A stretch of DNA of 33,373 nt from Bacillota bacterium (GTDB lineage Bacteria; Actinomycetota; Aquicultoria; Aquicultorales; Aquicultoraceae), in NCBI GenBank assembly GCA_023511485.1, contig JAIMBH010000027.1, positions 1 to 33,373 of the forward strand. The letters run 5' to 3'. Positions 16,447 through 24,918 of the stretch are shown here, piece by piece. The position numbers were made by a program, and so were the translations under genes. The notes below the pieces were generated by a model that ran no database searches, was not told where the DNA came from, and saw only the letters and a program-made list of their open reading frames with translations. Each line of letters starts with the position of its first letter. Within the stretch, counting starts at the first letter, position 1.

Positions 16447-16777
16447 CTAGCACATAACAGGGTATAAAGACACCACCAAGGCTGGCAATCTGCTAACCCC
16501 ATTCTTACTCCTAGCTACTTCGCATTAAGAGAAACTCCTTTGAAGCAGAAGGTTGTAATTAAGCCATATCATGTAAGATAATCTAACCATAGGATAAGCC
16601 ATCCTGCCGCTAAACCCCAGCCGTTTGGGGAATACATTAATTGTCCGTATATGCCGGTGCTTCTTCAAGCAAGCAGTGACGCACCACGAGACGGCGTTGG
16701 CAAAGTTCTAAAAATAACCGCTCGCAGCTTTTAAGGCTAAAGGCAACTTAGTAAATCCTGAACAAGGTTGGAAGACA
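16447..16777. other. 331-bp gap upstream of the glycosyltransferase
   Basis: No gene. The plus strand contains a short hairpin CCCCAGCCGTTTGGGG (about 16615-16632) and further G+C-rich inverted pieces (for example near 16650-16700). It may be a structured 5' leader of the glycosyltransferase transcript, but I match no riboswitch consensus. Confidence 0.35.
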
Positions 16778-17776
16778 ATGAGGAGCAACCAGAAAATTGA
16801 GAATCCTTTAATATCGCTGGTTATCCCTGCATACAATGAAGGGTTAAGTTTAAGATCTAATCTTTTTGTAATCCGCGATTTTGCGGAAAAAAGCGGCGTT
16901 GATTACGAGGTAATTGTTGTTGATGACGGCTCAACTGACAGCACCTGGGATGTCTGTATGAATATCTCTAAAGAGTGGCCTAAAATGAGGGGATTAAGGC
17001 TTAGCCGCAATTTCGGGAAAGAAGCGGCTATCCTCTGCGGTCTTAAAGACACCCGAAGCGACGCCGTAATAATTATGGACAGCGACCTACAGCATCCCCC
17101 TGAGTTGATACCCAAGATGGTAAAGCTCTGGCTTGAAGGGGGATACCACATTGTCGAGGCGCATAAGAAAAGCCGCGGAAAAGAACTTTTTTTGCGAAGA
17201 TGGTTTGCGCAAGGATTTTACTCACTGATGCGGTTTCTATCCGGCTTTGACCTTGCCGGAGCGGCGGATTATAAGCTTTTGAGCCGGGATGTAGTGGATG
17301 CCTATATCAACATGCCGGAGACAAACAGGTTCTTCAGAGGGCTTGTTGCCTGGCTTGGCTTTAGTAAGACGGCGATACCTTTTGATATACCGGCCAATGC
17401 TGTAAGGTCATCAAGATGGTCGCTTCGCAAGCTAATCAAGCTGTCCTTTAGTGCAATAACTGCATTTTCATACATTCCACTTCAGTTAATAACCGTCGTA
17501 GGATTTATAACCTTCCTGTTCAGCTTTGCACTTATCCTTCAGACGCTTTATATGAAGTTTTCAGGCCATGCCGTAGAGGGATTTACGACCGTTATCCTGG
17601 CTGTACTTTTTACCGGAAGCGTTACCATGCTCAGCCTCGGTATAATTGGAGCTTACCTAGCAAGGATTTACGAGGAGCTCAAAAGAAGGCCGAACTATGT
17701 TGTTATGGAAAGAGTCGGTGACGAATCAAGCCAAAAAAGCGCCGGCGCAAGAAGAACTCTCAGGTCTTTACGGTAA
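16778..17776 (+). CDS. GT2 polyprenyl-phosphate glycosyltransferase (GtrB/DPM-like)
   Basis: A 332-residue inner-membrane glycosyltransferase that likely moves a hexose from a nucleotide sugar to polyprenyl phosphate. GT-A domain: LVIPAYNEG near residue 15, VVDDGSTDST near 48, LSRNFGKEAAI near 74, and metal-binding DSDLQHPPEL near 100. Two C-terminal membrane helices (about 228-255 and 262-292), as in GtrB, end in a basic tail. ATG 16778 has GGTTGGAAG upstream. The following gene is a large multi-span membrane protein that could use the lipid-linked sugar. Sugar identity cannot be told from sequence. Confidence 0.9.
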   Translation: MRSNQKIENPLISLVIPAYNEGLSLRSNLFVIRDFAEKSGVDYEVIVVDDGSTDSTWDVCMNISKEWPKMRGLRLSRNFGKEAAILCGLKDTRSDAVIIMDSDLQHPPELIPKMVKLWLEGGYHIVEAHKKSRGKELFLRRWFAQGFYSLMRFLSGFDLAGAADYKLLSRDVVDAYINMPETNRFFRGLVAWLGFSKTAIPFDIPANAVRSSRWSLRKLIKLSFSAITAFSYIPLQLITVVGFITFLFSFALILQTLYMKFSGHAVEGFTTVILAVLFTGSVTMLSLGIIGAYLARIYEELKRRPNYVVMERVGDESSQKSAGARRTLRSLR

Positions 17777-17906
17777 AAATTAAAATATTATTGCTTATAA
17801 AACTGGTGTAGTTCTTAAAAGTGCGCCCCAAGAGGCGCCACTAAAACTGAGCCCTTGGGAAAATATTTGGGTATTTATATCCAAAGTAAATAAAGGAGGG
17901 GCGATT

Positions 17907-20117
17907 ATTTTTTACCAGCTAACCGTTAAGGGTAAAGATAAATTTGCGCAGTACATAACTTGGCTTGGGTTTGCTGCAATTTATGCCTTGCTTCTTTATT
18001 ATTTCAAGCCAACATTAATTTTCACGGCGACTACGACAGCCGGAGGAGATACTGGCTCGCACCATTATATCGCCTACTATTTAATAAATCACCTTCTCCC
18101 CAAGGGTAAAATAACCGGGTGGTCCATGGGATGGTATGCTGGTTTCCCAATGCTTTATTTTTACTTCCCGCTCCCCTATCTTCTAATTGCGCTCCTTTCT
18201 ATCGTCATCAAATACGAGGTAGCCTTCAAGATTGTTACCATCTTGGGAACTTTTCTTTTGCCGTTAACTACATACCTTGCCGCCAAGGCGCTTAAATTTA
18301 AATTTCCGTTTCCTATAATTGCAGCCGCTTTTTCTCTGCCATTTCTTTTCATGGAGAGCTATTCGATTTACGGCGGCAACATCCTAAGTACGCTTGCCGG
18401 TGAGTTTGGATACAGTCTGAGCTTTGCCCTTGCAATACTTTTCTTGGCGCTTCTTTACCGCGATATTGAGGAACAAAAATTCAGGATCTCAACCGGGGTC
18501 CTGCTTACGGCCGTAGCTCTTTCGCACATCATACCGTTGATCATGGTTGTTCTTTTCTCAACTTATTTCTTGGCCAGACGGCCGAATTTAAAATGCTTTG
18601 GCATATTAGCCGGCGTATTTGGGACCGGTCTTCTGCTCAGTGCTTTCTGGGGCATTCCGCTCGTTGCAAGAATAGGATATACCGCCCACATGAATTGGAA
18701 CCAGCTCAAAGGCCTTGCCGAGGCTTTTCCTGCTCCGGTCAGACCCTTCCTGGTCCTGACTGCAATCGGCATCGCTGGGTCAATCATCAAAAGAGACAGG
18801 CGGATGAATTTCATATTATGGGCAACGGTAGTCACAGAGTCGCTTTTTTTCCTGCTACCCGACGGCCGGTTATGGAATGGCAGGATTGTGCCGTTCCTCT
18901 ACTACTTCACATTTATCTGGGCGGGCTACGGGTTATGGGTCTTGCGCCAATTCTTGGCCCGAATTTTTTACGAGTACATGCTTCTGCCAAAGCGTTACGC
19001 CGAATATGTGATTGCCGCAGTTGCGGTCACCGCCGTCCTATACAATATATTTAGCTCAAGCCAGGTAGCAAGTACGTGGATTAAATGGAATTACTCTGGA
19101 TATGAGGGAAAGGAAAACTGGTCGAGTTTTAAAGAGATAAATGACTATATTAAGAACCTTCCGCCTGGGCGTGTCATGTGGGAGCACTCGTCAAAAACTG
19201 ATGCGCTTGGTACACCGCGCGCCTTTGAACTTCTCCCTTATTTTACAGGCCACCCCTCCATGGAGGGTCTGCTCGTTGAGGCCGCATTTTCCGCACCGTA
19301 TCACTTTGTGAACCAGGACGAGCTATCAAAGCAGCCAAGCTGCGCAATCCAGGGTGTGAACTATCCCGGGCTCAACATCCCAAACGGGATCAGGCACCTT
19401 AAGCTATATAACGTGCGCTACTTTATTGCCGTCTCAAGCGAGGTAAAGGCCGGGCTAAAAAAAGAGCACGGCCTAAAACAGCTTAAAGTCTTTAAAGTCC
19501 CCAATACCGATCTTGAGTATGCGCTCTTTGAGCTTAAAACCGATGGATATGTCACTATCCCTAAAAACCAACCCCTTTTAGTCAAAACAGAAGACTGGAA
19601 TAAAACAGCACTTGCCTGGTATGAGAGGCCCGAGCTCTTAGACACCCCGCTAATTGATGCAGGCAGGGTAAAGGGGCTTGAGAAAAAATTTGGGTACGCC
19701 GACCCAGGCCTTAAGCGATTAGAAAGCACCCCGCTTGAGACAAAAGGCTCAGTAACAGGCGTCAAAGTTACTGACGATGAGGTAAAGTTTTCGACAACTG
19801 CCATCGGCGTTCCGCATCTGGTCAAGGTATCCTACTTTCCCAATTGGAAGGCAAAGGGTGCCGATGGGCCGTATCTTGCCTCGCCCTCGCTGATGATAGT
19901 AATACCGAGGCAAAAGAACGTAACTCTCTACTTCGGAAACACGGCCGTTGAAACAGCAGGTAAATCCATGTCAATTGCAGGGTGGCTGCTGGTTGCCATA
20001 TATGGGGCAGTGCTTTTCAGACGCAGGCTTAAACTAACAAGTGAGTCAAAAATATACGGAGCCCACCAAGGAGAAAAGGTAACGCCTGCAATAAAACAAA
20101 AGGAGGACAGCGCTTAA
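17907..20117 (+). CDS. Large multi-span membrane protein, PTPS-related/glycosyltransferase-like
   Basis: About 736 residues with roughly 10-12 membrane helices up to about residue 390, then a soluble extracytoplasmic part and a final helix near the C-terminus (MSIAGWLLVAIYGAVLF). The N-terminal GGDTGSHHYIAYYL and GWYAGFPMLYFYFPLPYL match the layout of PF10131 (6-pyruvoyl-tetrahydropterin-synthase-related) membrane proteins, which resemble GT-C glycosyltransferases; the acidic residue after the first helix would be catalytic. The annotated-type start is TTG 17988 inside a helix and without a ribosome site. The frame is open upstream and AAGGAGG at 17893-17899 points to ATT at 17907 (or 17904), giving a normal first helix. 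It follows the GT2 gene. Confidence 0.75.
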   Translation: MFYQLTVKGKDKFAQYITWLGFAAIYALLLYYFKPTLIFTATTTAGGDTGSHHYIAYYLINHLLPKGKITGWSMGWYAGFPMLYFYFPLPYLLIALLSIVIKYEVAFKIVTILGTFLLPLTTYLAAKALKFKFPFPIIAAAFSLPFLFMESYSIYGGNILSTLAGEFGYSLSFALAILFLALLYRDIEEQKFRISTGVLLTAVALSHIIPLIMVVLFSTYFLARRPNLKCFGILAGVFGTGLLLSAFWGIPLVARIGYTAHMNWNQLKGLAEAFPAPVRPFLVLTAIGIAGSIIKRDRRMNFILWATVVTESLFFLLPDGRLWNGRIVPFLYYFTFIWAGYGLWVLRQFLARIFYEYMLLPKRYAEYVIAAVAVTAVLYNIFSSSQVASTWIKWNYSGYEGKENWSSFKEINDYIKNLPPGRVMWEHSSKTDALGTPRAFELLPYFTGHPSMEGLLVEAAFSAPYHFVNQDELSKQPSCAIQGVNYPGLNIPNGIRHLKLYNVRYFIAVSSEVKAGLKKEHGLKQLKVFKVPNTDLEYALFELKTDGYVTIPKNQPLLVKTEDWNKTALAWYERPELLDTPLIDAGRVKGLEKKFGYADPGLKRLESTPLETKGSVTGVKVTDDEVKFSTTAIGVPHLVKVSYFPNWKAKGADGPYLASPSLMIVIPRQKNVTLYFGNTAVETAGKSMSIAGWLLVAIYGAVLFRRRLKLTSESKIYGAHQGEKVTPAIKQKEDSA

Positions 20118-20118
20118 G

Positions 20119-20772
20119 TTGCCACTCTTTAGCCTAAGGAGCAATGAACCTAGAAAGTTAGCGGAATCTACAAAGCTTAATCCCGAACACGTAAAGTGGC
20201 TCGAGGAACAGATAGCTTTTCACGGTAGCGTGTTGCCAGAAAATTTCCTGGTTATCGACATGTGGAAGCATCCCGCATGCAGTGGTTTACTTGCCCTTGA
20301 TCAAAAGGCATCTTTGGCCGTCCTGCTGATTGCTAGCCGCTCCCCCCACCCGAAGTGGATCGAAGATGCCGCCGATTTTGCCTGGCAGATGCGCTATGCA
20401 AGCTATGCTGACTTGGACGAGGCAACTAAGCAATATTTAGCAAGCCATGGGGTATCCGGCGTTGATTTATCTGAGCTACATCAGCAGCATTTCGCAATCA
20501 ATAGGCCTCTAAAAAGATACCGATTTAACCAAAACCAGAGGGTCTTATTACTGGCCCCTGAGTTTTTGCAGGACGCTATTGAAAAAATCAGCTGGCGCAG
20601 GTTCGAGATAGATATCGAAGGATATATAGTAAAGTTTATAAAGAACGACTCAAGAGATGATTTCTTACACGTCGAGCCTGCTGGGTTTATGGAAACCGGA
20701 AAGATAGCCCTGCTTGCCTCAACTATTGCAAGCTACCCTTCTTCGATTACTAGAAGATGGATTAGGATTTAA
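20119..20772 (+). CDS. Possible inactive PD-(D/E)XK-like protein
   Basis: 217 residues, TTG start one base after the previous stop, with AGGAGG 12 nt upstream. The layout (MPLF start; a strand ALDQKASLAVLLIASRS; RVLLLAPEF; then a terminal strand FEIDIEGYIVKFI) resembles a family of small PD-(D/E)XK nuclease-like proteins. In those, the first strand carries RPD and the second an ExK. Here the equivalent spots read CSG and LLIAS, so catalytic residues appear lost. This is inference from recalled patterns. It could be an unrelated protein. Cotranscribed with the membrane protein upstream. Confidence 0.5.
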   Translation: MPLFSLRSNEPRKLAESTKLNPEHVKWLEEQIAFHGSVLPENFLVIDMWKHPACSGLLALDQKASLAVLLIASRSPHPKWIEDAADFAWQMRYASYADLDEATKQYLASHGVSGVDLSELHQQHFAINRPLKRYRFNQNQRVLLLAPEFLQDAIEKISWRRFEIDIEGYIVKFIKNDSRDDFLHVEPAGFMETGKIALLASTIASYPSSITRRWIRI

Positions 20773-20825
20773 GTTCAGGATTCATGGAGTGAGGGTAAGG
20801 AATGTGGGTATGCTCTTGATGACTT

Positions 20826-20878
20826 GAAGTACCAAGGTGCCAAAGCCGTAAATGGGCGAATTGGCACCTTGGTACTTC
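20826..20878. terminator. 18-bp perfect inverted repeat between convergent genes
   Basis: 20826-20843 is exactly complementary to 20861-20878 with a 17-nt loop, between the end of the plus-strand gene and the end of purA. A bidirectional terminator is the likeliest role. There is no poly-T tract, so a small inverted-repeat element is also possible. Confidence 0.55.
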
Positions 20879-20883
20879 TAGGC

Positions 20884-22158
20884 TTATCTTAAAATCGTCT
20901 GCATCCTATTAGGTCCAACAGAGATCATTGCTATCGGCACTCCGGTCAGCTCTTCGATCCGGCCAATATAAGCACGAGCCTGTTTGGGCAGTTTCTCGTA
21001 TGATGTTATGTCGCTTATATCAGTCATCCAGCCTTCCATCTCCTCATAAACGGGGGTACACTTATGAAACGTGCTCTGGTGACTTGGCATGTGCTCATAG
21101 ACCACACCGTCGTGCTTATAACCAACCGCTATTCTTACCGTCTCAAACTGTGAGAGCACATCCAACTTTGTGAGCGCTATCTCGGTTAGCCCGTTTAGCC
21201 TTACCGCATATTTTAGAATAACCGCATCGAGCCAACCACAACGGCGCGCCCGCCCGGTTGTGGTACCAAACTCGCAGCCAACTGAGCGCATTGCCTCACC
21301 GATCTCATTGTCTTGCTCAGTCGGGAACGGCCCAGAGCCCACCCGTGTCGTGTATGCTTTAACAATACCGATAATTCTCTTAATCTTCGTCGGGCTAATT
21401 CCTGCTCCAACACAGGCGCCGCCGGCAATCGGTGATGAAGATGTGACAAACGGGTATGTCCCGTGATCGATATCGAGCATGGTGCCTTGGGCACCTTCTA
21501 GAAGAACGTTTTTGCCGTCATCGAGCGCCCTGTTAATTACAAAACTTGTATCACCAATCATGCCCTTTAATCTGTCAGCGTAGAGAGTGTACTCATCGAC
21601 AACTTGGTCAAGATCAACCGGGTCCATACCGTAGATCTTGGTTAAAACCTGGTTCTTAAATTCAAGCGCCACGCCAAGCTTCTCGCGAAATATCTTCATG
21701 TCTTGCAAATCCTGCATACGAAGCCCGACCCTTGAGGCTTTATCTGTATAGCATGGGCCGATACCTAAACCGGTTGTCCCAATCTTTGATTTGCCAAGTT
21801 TGACTTCAGCCGCCTGATCCAGCAACCTATGGTACGGCATAATAAGATGTGCGTTCGAGCTTATAACAAGGTTGGGTTCGGAGATGCCTATTGCCTTTAC
21901 CTGGTCCAGCTCTTCTATCAATGCTTTCGGGTCAATAACAAGCCCGTTTGCGATAACCGAAGTAATATGCGGGCGCAGTATGCCTGATGGCAGGAGATGC
22001 AGTTTTAACTCGTGGCCCTCAGCAATAACTGTGTGGCCCGCATTATGCCCGCCCTGGTAGCGGACAATCATGTCCATATCGTTTGCAAGCCAGTCGGTTA
22101 CTTTTCCTTTGCCTTCGTCCCCCCACTGCGTCCCTATAATAACTGTTGCAGGCATCAT
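20884..22158 (-). CDS. purA: Adenylosuccinate synthetase PurA
   Basis: Converts IMP, GTP and aspartate to adenylosuccinate, the first step to AMP. 423-424 residues. Signature IGTQWGDEGKGKVTDWLA near residue 8 with the catalytic Asp, then RYQGGHNAGHT near 33-43 (catalytic His), and DVLSQFETVRIAVGY in the guanine-binding region. ATG ATG tandem start (22158/22155) with AGGAGG just upstream overlaps the stop of the FAD gene (AAATGATG), so translation is coupled. PurA sits apart from the main pur cluster. Confidence 0.97.
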   Translation of the reverse strand: MMPATVIIGTQWGDEGKGKVTDWLANDMDMIVRYQGGHNAGHTVIAEGHELKLHLLPSGILRPHITSVIANGLVIDPKALIEELDQVKAIGISEPNLVISSNAHLIMPYHRLLDQAAEVKLGKSKIGTTGLGIGPCYTDKASRVGLRMQDLQDMKIFREKLGVALEFKNQVLTKIYGMDPVDLDQVVDEYTLYADRLKGMIGDTSFVINRALDDGKNVLLEGAQGTMLDIDHGTYPFVTSSSPIAGGACVGAGISPTKIKRIIGIVKAYTTRVGSGPFPTEQDNEIGEAMRSVGCEFGTTTGRARRCGWLDAVILKYAVRLNGLTEIALTKLDVLSQFETVRIAVGYKHDGVVYEHMPSHQSTFHKCTPVYEEMEGWMTDISDITSYEKLPKQARAYIGRIEELTGVPIAMISVGPNRMQTILR

Positions 22159-23540
22159 TTCCTCCTAGATATCAACTCAAGTATAGCCCGTGCGGCGACA
22201 ATACCGCTTGCCGAAGATTGCATAAGCCCTCTGGTTACTCCGGCACCATCACCTATAGCATACAGGTTTTTGATCTCAGTCTCTAATGCCGGTGTGAGTT
22301 TAAGCCTTGATGAGTAGAACTTAACCTCAACACCGTATAAAAGCGTATTTCTGGAGTTTACTCCCGGGGCAAGCTTATCCAGTGCCGAGAGCATCTCCTT
22401 AATATCTGCGATATAGCGGTACGGCAGCACAAAGCTCAAATCCCCCGGTGTAGCCTCAGCATATGTCGGCACTGTTGTGCCCCTTGCAATCCGTTCAGGA
22501 GTTGAGCGGCGCCCATCCATCAAGTCGCCGAGTCTTTGTACAATTACTCCACCTCCTAAGAGGTTTGCAAGCCGTGCGATGTACTTTCCGTATGCTATCG
22601 GCTCCTTGAATGGCTCGGTAAAAGTAGTGCTGACCAGAAGTGCGAAGTTAGTGTTATCCGTCTTCTTCTCGGCATAGCTATGCCCATTTACTGTTGCTAT
22701 CCCATCGGTTGATTCCGATGCGACAACGCCGTACGGGCAGACACAAAAAGTCCTTACCTTATCCTGAAACGACTTTGTTGTATAGATGAGCTTGGGTTCG
22801 TAAAGTTCTTTGGTCAGCGGCTCCATAACAACTGCCGGTACCTCAACACGCACACCAATATCGACTGCGTTGTTAACGGGGACAAGTCCCAGCCTTCTTG
22901 CCTCAGTATTGAGCCAATCGGCCCCCTCTCGTCCCGGGGCGACGATGATATAATCCGCCGTTATTTCTTCGCCGCTAGCAGTCAGAACACCGGCAGCACG
23001 ACCGTTTTTTACGAGAATGTTGGCAACTTTTACGCCTGTTCTGATGTCGATATGTGGCGTAAGCCGCTCTTTCATCGCTTTTAGGATATCGTTGCTGCGA
23101 TCCGTACCCAGGTGGCGCACCTTCTGAGGTATAAGCCTCATTTCCGCAAGTGCCGCTTTACGCTGCAGATGGCTTATCTTCTTCTCGTCTACCCCATGCA
23201 CCACGTCGGTTGCTCCGAATTCCCGATAGACGCTATCGACGTATTCTATAAGGTTAGCCAGTTCACTAACGCCAACATAATCGGCAAGCCAGCCGCCGAT
23301 TTCGGTCGATAGAGTTAGCTTGCCGTCACTGAATGCACCCGCCCCTCCCCAGCCAGAAGTGATTCGGCAGGGCTTACAGTGGGCACATTTGCCGGTGGTT
23401 CTCTCAAAGCATTTTCTTTTTTCAATATCCGGCCCCTTCTCCAGAATAATCGCTTTTAGCTTGCCCTTCTTAATAAGCTCAAGGGCGGCAAAAATACCGG
23501 CGGGACCGCTTCCCACAATGATGACATCGTAATCTGCCAT
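22155..23540 (-). CDS. FAD-dependent dehydrogenase, COG2509 type
   Basis: 461 residues. Rossmann motif DVIIVGSGPAGIFAALEL at 4-21. Then a Cys-rich stretch KCFERTTGKCAHCKPCR followed by SGWGGAGAFSDGKL near residue 62-75, and a second FAD-contact motif YAIGDGAGVTRGLMQSSASG near the C-terminus. These mark the uncharacterised FAD-dependent dehydrogenase group (COG2509, related to BaiN/HI0933). The four nearby cysteines could bind metal or form a redox pair. ATG 23540 has AAAGGTGAT 5 nt upstream. Translation is coupled to purA, but the family has no established purine role. Confidence 0.88.
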   Translation of the reverse strand: MADYDVIIVGSGPAGIFAALELIKKGKLKAIILEKGPDIEKRKCFERTTGKCAHCKPCRITSGWGGAGAFSDGKLTLSTEIGGWLADYVGVSELANLIEYVDSVYREFGATDVVHGVDEKKISHLQRKAALAEMRLIPQKVRHLGTDRSNDILKAMKERLTPHIDIRTGVKVANILVKNGRAAGVLTASGEEITADYIIVAPGREGADWLNTEARRLGLVPVNNAVDIGVRVEVPAVVMEPLTKELYEPKLIYTTKSFQDKVRTFCVCPYGVVASESTDGIATVNGHSYAEKKTDNTNFALLVSTTFTEPFKEPIAYGKYIARLANLLGGGVIVQRLGDLMDGRRSTPERIARGTTVPTYAEATPGDLSFVLPYRYIADIKEMLSALDKLAPGVNSRNTLLYGVEVKFYSSRLKLTPALETEIKNLYAIGDGAGVTRGLMQSSASGIVAARAILELISRRK

Positions 23541-23914
23541 CGAAAATCACCTTTTGCGCACAAAAAAACTCAAACAGAAGGCTTCGGAGGCTCCCTTAAA
23601 CCCTGCCGTCCATCTGAGCCAATGCGCTTTAATAATAATTTATCAATACTTTATCAACAATTTGCCTGCACAAGTACCGTGCAGGCGCTCAACCAATCAA
23701 ACTATAAAGCTTACGTGCTATAAAGCACGCGTGCCTTTGTGAAATTTCTGCGATTTCCGCCTGAAAACGCAAACCAAGTGCGTATTTAGCATAGCCAAAC
23801 GGCCTGCTAAAGTCAAGAAAAGCCCAGTCTAATACTAACTAAGAAATCTTTTGAGTTCGGTGATTATCCGTTCTCAATTTCCAGTGCTTATAAAATACTA
23901 AGCAAACGGGAATA
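23541..23914. other. 374-bp intergenic region with one strong hairpin
   Basis: No gene is supported. A perfect stem GCCTGCAC/GTGCAGGC (23664-23671 with 23679-23686) and a smaller CGTGC/GCACG pair near 23713-23730 are visible. TATAAA near 23890 could be a -10 for the DUF2769-like gene, without a convincing -35. Confidence 0.4.
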
Positions 23915-24229
23915 ATGGGAGCGATGCCAAAAGTCGACTTTAGCGTGGATAACTTAAATAAATGCCTTTGCCCATCCTGCCCTGTAGAGGGGTCAAGCGA
24001 CTGCGCAAATGAAAGGATGGAAAAAGAGCAAGTGCCGAAAGATACGTCTCAGATATCTAACCCAAAATTACTGGTTAGATTATACTGTTCAATCGGAGCA
24101 ACTGACTGCGGTGGCTTTGACGGGCTTCTTCCGTGTGTTTGTCCAAGTTGTCCGGTTTGGGACGGCTGTGAACTAACATCGCGTTACTACTGCTTACGCG
24201 GGGATGCCGATGAGGTTGATATGGTTTAA
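23915..24229 (+). CDS. Cys-rich DUF2769-like protein
   Basis: 104 residues with two CxCPSCP clusters: CLCPSCPVEGSSDC near 18-31 and CVCPSCPVWDGCE near 79-91, plus further cysteines. This is the pattern of DUF2769, a small putative metal- or Fe-S-binding family found in anaerobes and methanogens. Cytosolic; no signal or membrane segment. Start 23915 or the second ATG at 23924; neither has a strong ribosome site. It is 104 bp upstream of the gluconate-2-dehydrogenase-like pair and might carry electrons for them, which is a guess from position. Confidence 0.75.
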   Translation: MGAMPKVDFSVDNLNKCLCPSCPVEGSSDCANERMEKEQVPKDTSQISNPKLLVRLYCSIGATDCGGFDGLLPCVCPSCPVWDGCELTSRYYCLRGDADEVDMV

Positions 24230-24333
24230 GTGCCGAAATCTTGATGTGCCGAAGCACTAAGGTCTTTTACAGGCTACGGAATAGATTTTTGACATCTTGG
24301 AGTACTGGCATCTCTGGCATAATTTGGGGTTAA

Positions 24334-24918
24334 ATGAAATTTGATGTACTGTCGTGGAAAAACCATTGGGACAAAGCGACAAGAGAGGTAATTGAAAAGC
24401 GCATTGCCACTGTGCCACAGCAAAACTTCTTTGGCGAGGACGAGCTATCTATTGTCGCAAAGATCATCGAGGCAATAATTCCCGGCGTCCATGAGAACAT
24501 ACCAATAAAAGAGATATTGGGCCGCGAATTACAGAACAGCGGAAAAAAAGGCGTGCGGCTGATCGAGCTTCCCTGGAAGCCCGAGATGTATAAAAAGGGT
24601 CTCTCCTTCCTAGAGAAAGAAGCAGAGGCTGAATTTGGCAAAAGCATCACTGAGTTGACTTTTGATGAAACAACCAGGCTGCTTGAAAGTTTATCTCAAG
24701 GAGAGACAAAAGCAGATGTCTGGGAGTTTCCGGCAGAGCTGTTCTTTCAAACACTGGTGGCAGACATCACGGCGATTTACGCCTCCTTCCCTCACGCCTG
24801 GAACGAGATGGAGTTTGCTGGCCCAGCTTACCCCTACGGTTATTATCAGCTGGGTTGCGATGAGAGGATGAAGTACGAGCCCGAGCTCGGAGAGAAAAAC
24901 AATGGATGGGAAATTTGA
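24334..24918 (+). CDS. Gluconate 2-dehydrogenase subunit 3-like protein
   Basis: 194 residues matching the small-subunit family (PF13618) that accompanies GMC dehydrogenases: an IPG segment near residue 50, FFQTLVADITAIYASFPHAWNEMEF near 140-164, and GPAYPYGYYQLG at 167. Members chaperone or anchor the flavin subunit and are often Tat-exported. No twin-Arg signal peptide is visible here (start MKFDVLSWKNHWDKA), so the complex is probably cytosolic. It overlaps the GMC gene by 17 bp, implying coupling and a shared complex. Confidence 0.85.
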   Translation: MKFDVLSWKNHWDKATREVIEKRIATVPQQNFFGEDELSIVAKIIEAIIPGVHENIPIKEILGRELQNSGKKGVRLIELPWKPEMYKKGLSFLEKEAEAEFGKSITELTFDETTRLLESLSQGETKADVWEFPAELFFQTLVADITAIYASFPHAWNEMEFAGPAYPYGYYQLGCDERMKYEPELGEKNNGWEI

